NCBI GenBank assembly: GCA_946122785.1 | Contig: CAMGYJ010000008.1 | Coordinates: 12,611,475 to 12,675,474, forward strand | DNA length: 64,000 nt | Source: Linum tenue | Lineage: Eukaryota > Streptophyta > Magnoliopsida > Malpighiales > Linaceae | Direction of reading: 5' to 3' | Part shown: in pieces, positions 57,597 to 64,000 of the stretch | How positions within the stretch are numbered: position 1 is the stretch's first letter | Layout: each line of letters starts with the position of its first letter | Made by a program: the position numbers and the translations under genes | The notes under the pieces: generated by a model | Databases searched by the model: none | Told to the model about the DNA's origin: nothing | Seen by the model: only the letters and a program-made list of their open reading frames with translations

Positions 57597-59246
57597 GAGA
57601 GAAATGAATACATGCAATTGAGCTGAGCTAGTTTGCTCACTTTTGGGACGATCAGTCTGTGTTCATGTGTTGTTGGATTGCACCAATGGTGTTATAGGGA
57701 TTAGAGATTTGTTTGTTTGTTGATATATAGGGAGAGGGTGAAAAGAGAGGGAATTTGTGGTTTTAGGGTTCATGGTTTGTTTGTCATAATAGGGATTGGA
57801 TTGGATTTGAGGATTTTGCTTCCCTCTCTTTGTAAATGGGTAAAAGCCACAAGTTTCTTCAAATTAAAGGTGATTACTTTACTTGAGTTTCCATCTTAGA
57901 TATCTATTTTTCGCCCAAAAACTTAACTTGTGAGTGATATTAATGTCTGTTTGTTGTTCCCTTTTGGGGTTGTGGGACTTTTGATGCAGGTGAGAGTTGT
58001 GCACAGCCAGAAATAGGTGAATTTGATTCAACAGAAAGATTTGTTGGATAATAGTGTGAGGTATCTTTGTTTCTCTTTTCCTTTTCACAAATTATTTGGT
58101 TCCTTCTCCAGGTTCTGAATGGAGGAATTGATAGATGAAGATGATCTGTTTTGCTCTTGTGGGTTATTGAATATAGAAAATTGACATTATAATCTTTATA
58201 TTGTCATACAGATAGCAGCAATAGAATCTATTGTGTGTTTTGCAGTTAATATGGTAACTAATAGGCAGTTAGTATTCTGATTTTTCAGTCTTAGTTAGTA
58301 ATTTTCTTTTCTTACTCCCTTTTGCAAAATACTTGAAAGAGTCAGTGACTCTGTTTTTTTTCCAGAGAGCATGAGCAGTCCATCACAAGTTTCTTCCAAT
58401 AACTCAAGTCATTTTGATATGAATAGGTTCTCAAGTCTCAACATATAAAATATTTATCAACCGAAAGATCGTGTGTGTGTGTGCGTGTGTCAGACAGATT
58501 CGAACTAACCCTGCTCAATACTGTCAGTGATTTGAGCATAAGGTATACAACATATGCATGCAAAGTTTCAAGTCATGCGTGCCATTGTGCAAGGAATGAT
58601 ATGAGATCTCATTCTTACACCTCTTCTAATAACTGACGAACAGGCTCCCCATAGTTTGCTATGGTACTGTAGCTCCTTATGCTTGGAATGATTCATGAGT
58701 TTTCTGATTCCTTCTGGTAAAAATCATGGCACAGAATGCTCCTGTTCCTGCAGGTTTTAGTTTTGACCTTCAACTTGTATCAGATCAGTTGAACCAACCA
58801 CTGGCAGATTCTTTTGTTGCTACATATTGCTGTTTTGACCCATTTTGCCCAACTCGTATCACTGCCATTCCTTTTGGTTCTCGTTGGAGTCTTTACTATC
58901 TGCAGAAAGTGAGGCTTTCCCCTGCATCCCTTCAGAAACTAAACAATACCTCACATGAAACATGATATACTTCATTTATTTATATTTAAAGTAGTGTCCT
59001 TACTTTGAATTTTGAAAGGAAGAAAAGGATGGAAAATTGTTCCGAGGAAGCATGACGTGCCCACTTCACTTCCCTTTCCGGAGGGTTCTGGAGCAGAACA
59101 CTGCCTTCCTATCCAGAAGATACAGAGTCCCCCTTTCTCTACTATATAAACCCACCATCACCATGGATTGGACGGACCACGTAAACAAGATCCCACCTTT
59201 ACCAAAACAGACCAAATAGTCTCTTTTTACTACAGCATAAGAAGCC
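57597..59246. other. 3' region of the TCP gene and intergenic DNA
   Basis: No gene I can support. A GT-repeat lies near 58470-58490. Bases 58390-58440 resemble the LTR of the TRIM at 48347 and may be a relic. A 79-codon frame at 58726 is unrecognised. A TATA box (59143-59150) precedes the next gene. Confidence 0.4.
59143..59150 (+). promoter_or_regulatory. TATA box of the 59247 gene
   Basis: TATATAAA about 100 bp upstream of the ATG at 59247, in a CT-rich context typical of plant core promoters. Confidence 0.6.
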
Positions 59247-59862
59247 ATGGCTTTCAGATCAACGGTAAGCAACCTCGGAGGAACCAATTTCGTTCAGATC
59301 AACCGAGCATAATACTTAAATCAGCCTAATAACCAATTAGTACCCTTCCCTTTTGCAGGGTCTTTGGAAACGCTCGCTGAATCCTCTCATAGGCGGCAAA
59401 AACAACAACACAAACACCTTCGCTACATCAACTCTGCCCAAGACCAAACCATACTCCCCAGCAGCGGATCATCATCAATTCGCGAGGAAGTCGTCGTCGT
59501 CCTCGTGGTGGCCGCCGAGGGGAGAGTACGCGCCGGTGTACGTGGCGCTGGGGTTCATCGTGCTGTCGGCGTCGATGGGCCTGCACACGGTGGCGCACCA
59601 GATGTTGTACAGCCCGTCGGTGCGGGTGAAGAAGAGGCTGAGGGAGACTTTGCCGGAGGTGGCGGAGCCGGAGAAGGTGGTGGACGAGTCGACCAGGTTT
59701 CTGGGCCACTCGTGGTTCAGGAAAGTGGCCCATGTCCAGGAATTCAAGAGCGGGATTCAGACCTTGCCTCGCCCTACTGCTGAGACCGGCGATGTTTATG
59801 CCCGCCCGCCCGCGCGCGCTGAGACACTCGAGTCCGTCGGCGTCGATCCACGCCGTCCCTAA
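59247..59862 (+). CDS. Small single-membrane-segment protein, probably mitochondrial (173 aa)
   Basis: Two exons, 59247-59264 (MAFRST) and 59359-59862, with GT-AG splicing between codons. The N-terminal 60 residues are rich in Arg, Lys, Ser, Thr and Asn with few acids, like an organelle presequence; FATSTLPKTK may be near the cleavage site. One hydrophobic segment (about 64-83, PVYVALGFIVLSASMGLH) is followed by SPSVRVKKRLRETLPEV. The layout resembles the B12D/MLRQ-type single-span subunits of mitochondrial complex I. Then come DESTRFLGHSWFRKVAHVQ and a C-terminal AETLESVGVDP. I recall plant proteins with the same blocks but no established function. G+C is high, unlike its surroundings. Confidence in a real gene is high; the complex I resemblance is only suggestive. 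Confidence 0.75.
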
Positions 59863-62469
59863 TTTTTTTTCTTCTTTTCTTTCTCCGACGGAAACTTCCT
59901 TCGCTTGTGTATATTTGCTTGTAGCAATTATCTGATGTTGTTTGTTTCCCAAAAACGTTCCACTCTGTAACTACTCCTGGAGCTGAATGTAACATCCACG
60001 TTGAAGCTGCACGCGCCGGTGACGGCGGCAGCCAGCCTTCTCTTCTCACCACCATCACCGTTTTAATTCCTAAACTGTACCCATATCGGTGGAGGAACCG
60101 CCACATAAACAATGACAAGGTCATGGCTCCTTGGTGGGCCAAGTGAGCTTAATTTTCTGGGCTTGAGACGAAATAAGCCCATGGGCTTTATAGTAAATAA
60201 ACTCAGCCTCATCACATAAGGTCTTTGGATCTCGAGGTCATGATCATAAATGAGCTTTTTCCATAACGGATGGATACCAAAGGGACAGACAATCAATCAC
60301 CAATTATCCACAGATTGTACGTTGTGGAAACTAGAGGAAGACGAGAAGAAGTGAAACTCTTAACTCAATGAAAGGAAGTTGGTTTGCTTTTTCTTCAAGC
60401 TGAGGTGAGCAAAGCTTTTGTTGGATTGATACCCTTTTGGTGATGGATGCACTAAGATATAGTATACTTGGCCAAAAATAGCCAAAACAAGCGCGTGGCT
60501 CATAAAGTTGAAAGTAAAAAATGAAAGAACCGATAAAATTGGTTTAGAAATTTTACTATAATAAAAATGGACAGGAGTTTTCTTTGTCAATAGATCAATA
60601 GTTAAGCAAGTCCTTTTGAGGACATATTGAAAAACTTAATAGTTTGATGATGATGGAACAATTCAATAGAGATAATTTTTTAGAGCATTGATTCGGAACC
60701 GATCACAAAGATCAAACCCAATTAATATCACGTACATCACAAGACTAGTAAAGTTCAATAAAAAAATCGAACAATTTGTCAATTTCACTAGTAATTTCAA
60801 ATTTTTTATAACACGGACACTCCCTCGAGAATCTCAAAGTATATATGAAATATTATTTATCTCGATTACACTTCTATCTGATTACCACTAGTTTAATTCA
60901 TTATCATCCTAGTAGAGACATTAAAAAGAGCTAGAAAATTCTTAATGAAACACAGTTGAATGTAAAGAGCCACAAAAACTTCCTCCATCCAAATTACCAC
61001 TAGTTTAATCAATTTGGAGCAAATAAATCCACGGGCCCACTTTGATGTTGTCTACACAAAGGTAGATGCTTTGCTGAGATTCTCATTTGGAAGCCATATA
61101 TATTATACAGTCAAGATTTTAATAATTTTCTAATAATCGTGAGACCAAACAAACCTTGGCGCCTTTGTTTGTTGGTAAATTAGTATAATGATAACAATTA
61201 GAGCGTCAATCAATTCCCCTCTTTGGAGTCGCTTGCTAAGTCCACAAGACTACTTCATGTTTTCCTGAGGCACACGACTCATATGTCGCGCCCACCAATA
61301 ATGGAGAGAGTCAAACAAAACAAGAAACCAAATAATTATTGTCATCATAATTTGAATTACAAAGATTCAAAGACACAATAAAAGTAAACTGCCCAATGTA
61401 ATTGGACCATCCTACTCAACTAGGTAAGCAAAGGCAGACACCAATGATTTTATGAAGGCATTTACAAACTAGATCCTTCCTACATGAATGATAGTCTTTT
61501 TCATAAATAAAACAATACATCGTTTACAATGTAATTTTAGATATCACTATACCAATCATCATACACATTCAATAATATATATGCGAGACCCACATTAGGG
61601 TTGGTTATATCATACAAATCTAAGCTAGCAGATTGTTAGCTAGTTTTAGTGGCTAGAAAATCAAGCACAATACAGAGTTGTTCTTAGAGTAGACATGTCA
61701 TGGTTGAATGTGGAGTCACTCTAAATATCATGTTTGTGATGATATAAGTTTTGAGTAATATTCTTAATAACTGTTAAGTTCAGCAATCATATCAACGAAA
61801 AAAACCTTTAGGCTAGATATTTTAACAAACATACACATCGTCCATGGAAACGACTCATCTTAACTATGTATAATATTTGTAATATGAATGGAACACAATT
61901 GTTCAAATGATGCTTAAAGCATACATATCAACGATAAACCCTTCACACAAAATATGTTTAGAAATACACATATTGTCCATGAAATTAATCACAAACGAGT
62001 TACTTGATATTGCTAGATCAAAATTATCAATCAATACATGTACCACCATATATCATATATATCAAGAGTGACCAAGAAATCACTGTCTTCAACTAACTGT
62101 AGTCCCAGTATTACAAGTGTGTGATCCATTAACAACAACTCTGAGAAATAAGCCAAGTGGATCCATCGACAATAGATAGATACTCGATAATATTTCTCTA
62201 TCTTTCCATGGAGCTTCTCCATGCCAAGTAAAGGATCAAATCTTCAAAATTAGATTCCCACTTTGATTCAGTTCACACTTCACACTGCCAATTAACATTA
62301 TTCTCCAATTAGTCTTGTGGGCCATGTTTTTAATTATTTCCAACAACCAATATTGACATATGAATCACGAAGGAAAATAACATATTTTTTTTCTTTTGCT
62401 AAAACGCTTCCAAATTCAGCAATTATTTTTTATTTCCTTTTGGATCTTTTGTCTAGGCCATGGAAAGTG
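59863..62469. other. Intergenic, no gene seen
   Basis: The first 150 bases are the likely 3' untranslated region of the previous gene. The rest is AT-rich with short frames only. Confidence 0.4.
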
Positions 62470-62477
62470 CTTGGCAG

Positions 62478-62828
62478 CATAGTTAGTAAATACTCCGTTT
62501 AATACACGTATATGTACCCGTACGTACTTTATTCGTTTAAAACTTCCGTATCCGTATTATTGTCAAGCCGTTTCATTTCCCCCCATTCATTTCATGGTTC
62601 CCGTACTAAACACGTATAAAACCCGTATAACACGTTTATTATCCGTATTTTACGAATTAAATTGTTAACTTTACTATTATTTATATATTTATTTATTTTT
62701 AAAATGATTAATTTTATATATTTATGACTATTAACGTACTATTAAACATAATTTTAGCTTAAAGATGAAGTATAATGCCCGTACGTATCTTTTACGTAAC
62801 TTTCCCGTACCGTATTTTACTAACTATG
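62478..62828. mobile_element. hAT MITE rich in CCGTA/ACGTA motifs
   Basis: A 351-bp element with inverted ends CATAGTTAGTAAATAC and GTATTTTACTAACTATG and a perfect 8-bp target duplication CTTGGCAG (62470-62477 and 62829-62836). Many copies of CCGTA, ACGTA or CGTAT occur in both orientations inside, especially near both ends. This resembles the subterminal transposase-binding motifs of hAT elements. It is non-coding. Confidence 0.88.
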
Positions 62829-62836
62829 CTTGGCAG

Positions 62837-64000
62837 AACATTGGTGTTTGTTGGCTATGGTATCGCTATCACTTAACCCCTACACATGTGTTGATTTGGT
62901 ACCGTATAGCTCATAATCAAGTCTGTGGTCTGTGGAGTAAAATTATGGATGCTTTATAATTTGTATTGTGTGGGACTGTGGGCGAATACATAGAGAGAAC
63001 TAAAGACATATACAAGACTGGAATGAGTAATCATGCTTGTTTGGTAGTATCTATTTTAATTGTAACTAAAATCATAAAATCAACACATAAACCATCTCTT
63101 TTTATTTTGCATGGAAACTCCTTATAAGTTGTAATATTGTCGGTGCATTTTATTTTATCGTACCGCGAGAGGGGGCACTATTCTTAATTGTACAATTAAA
63201 TCATACTAAATGCACATATGATATTCACTCACAAAACAATTGAATAATAGAATGAGCGGTGAAACTCGAAACTCCTTGTTTACTGATGCTCCATAATGTG
63301 CATAATCAACTTTGTTATGCTTATGGGAACATTTTGGGGGTAGCTGGCTAGTATGTACTAACTAGGTTTGATTGATCAAGTGTTACAAGATATTAACAAA
63401 TAAATAACTCAAAAGAAAAACATCAACTATGCCACAAGCTTGAGTGCTATACTTACATATTTGAATATTCTTTTGGCTGATTCATACCTATCCATTTATC
63501 CACAATGAAGCCTATTGGGGCGGCTCTCTTTATTTTAGTTCGCTCCATCCTTTTCTTTGTCAAAAAATTCCAAAGGCATTCTTCGTGAGGGGTCCCCTTA
63601 TTGCTTTTGAAGGCGGCTTCTAATTCTTTATTCTCCCACCAAACACGTTGAAAGAAAACCATTAAGCACTCGAAACAGTTGGTGAAGGGCTGTTTTAGAT
63701 TTGATTAGGGATTTCAAAATCCAAAAGTTTGAGGCCTAAAAGGAAGAAGAATCTTACATATATAATTAGACAACAAAATGGTTTGAATGTTGAAATAACG
63801 AGATCACTGTTGAATTCCACCCGAAAAATTGAATGCCACACTCACTCCACCATGTATACGATGGGGATAAGAGATAGTTTGTGGGTTTAATTTATTCTTT
63901 AAAAAAATTGAGGACAAGGATTACGCGTTTATAACAAAATTACAGCAACAAATGTTGTAGCCAAATAAAAAGATGTTTTCTAATAATTATTGTGCTATAG
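62837..64000. other. Intergenic; one unassigned ORF
   Basis: A 69-codon frame at 63662-63453 (minus) has a protein-like composition with charged helices (KELEAAFKSNKGTPHEECLW) but no recognisable family. It could be an exon of a gene continuing leftward, a transposon fragment, or chance. Confidence 0.3.

Noticed and set aside
58726..58965. 79-codon frame upstream of the 59247 gene
   Set aside because: No family match, no start context, and stops nearby in all related frames.
1..64000. CRISPR arrays, operons, rRNA and complete tRNA genes
   Set aside because: None seen. The tRNA-like motifs at 48424 and 51624-51678 are parts of mobile elements and lack a complete cloverleaf by eye.

Overview
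The window is nuclear DNA from a flowering plant, most likely a eudicot. Genes are far apart and carry GT-AG introns with plant-like splice sites. The intergenic DNA is AT-rich and full of plant transposon relics. The encoded proteins belong to plant families (WRKY, TCP, LAZY1, YSL, ABCI). The species cannot be named from the sequence. Exon models below were built by hand from splice sites, reading-frame continuity and family motifs; no expression data were available.

Layout. 0-11 kb: a small conserved plant protein gene (1301-1699, minus), a WRKY75-like gene (6420-8970, minus) and two Mutator-type MITEs. 11-15 kb: a solo LTR, a GC-rich stretch with no recognised gene, and a 5'-truncated LINE with a perfect 18-bp target duplication. 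15-18 kb: a four-exon atypical SDR gene (minus). 18-24 kb: repeats, including a hAT-like element and a 500-bp solo LTR. 24-30.3 kb: ABCI11/NAP14-like (plus) and LAZY1 (minus), convergent; from memory their Arabidopsis homologues are adjacent (At5g14100 and At5g14090). 30-35 kb: long gene-poor DNA. 35-38 kb: a second 5'-truncated LINE with a 931-codon ORF. 38-46.5 kb: two tandem YSL metal-nicotianamine transporter genes with identical intron positions. 46.5-56 kb: gene-free DNA with a Mutator MITE, a TRIM retroelement and a hAT MITE. 56.5-57.6 kb: an intronless TCP20-like gene. 59.2-59.9 kb: a small single-membrane-segment protein gene. 60-64 kb: gene-free apart from a hAT MITE.

The genes do not form a pathway. 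WRKY75-like and TCP20-like are transcription factors, LAZY1 acts in gravitropism, ABCI11 in plastid metal homeostasis, and the YSL pair in metal-chelate transport. The clearest story is the YSL tandem duplication. Transposons hit each copy independently: a LINE in the promoter and two MITEs in the 3' region of copy 1, and a hAT-like element in the promoter of copy 2. Copy 1 also has a GC splice donor and a change at a conserved Trp. I found no evidence of a wholly new biological system. The most unusual items are a 27-bp repeat read in two frames inside a damaged RNase H domain, a tRNA-like module inside a hAT MITE, an SDR lacking the catalytic lysine and the glycine-rich cofactor motif, and a 21-bp poly(A) insertion with 15-bp flanking repeats in a LAZY1 intron.
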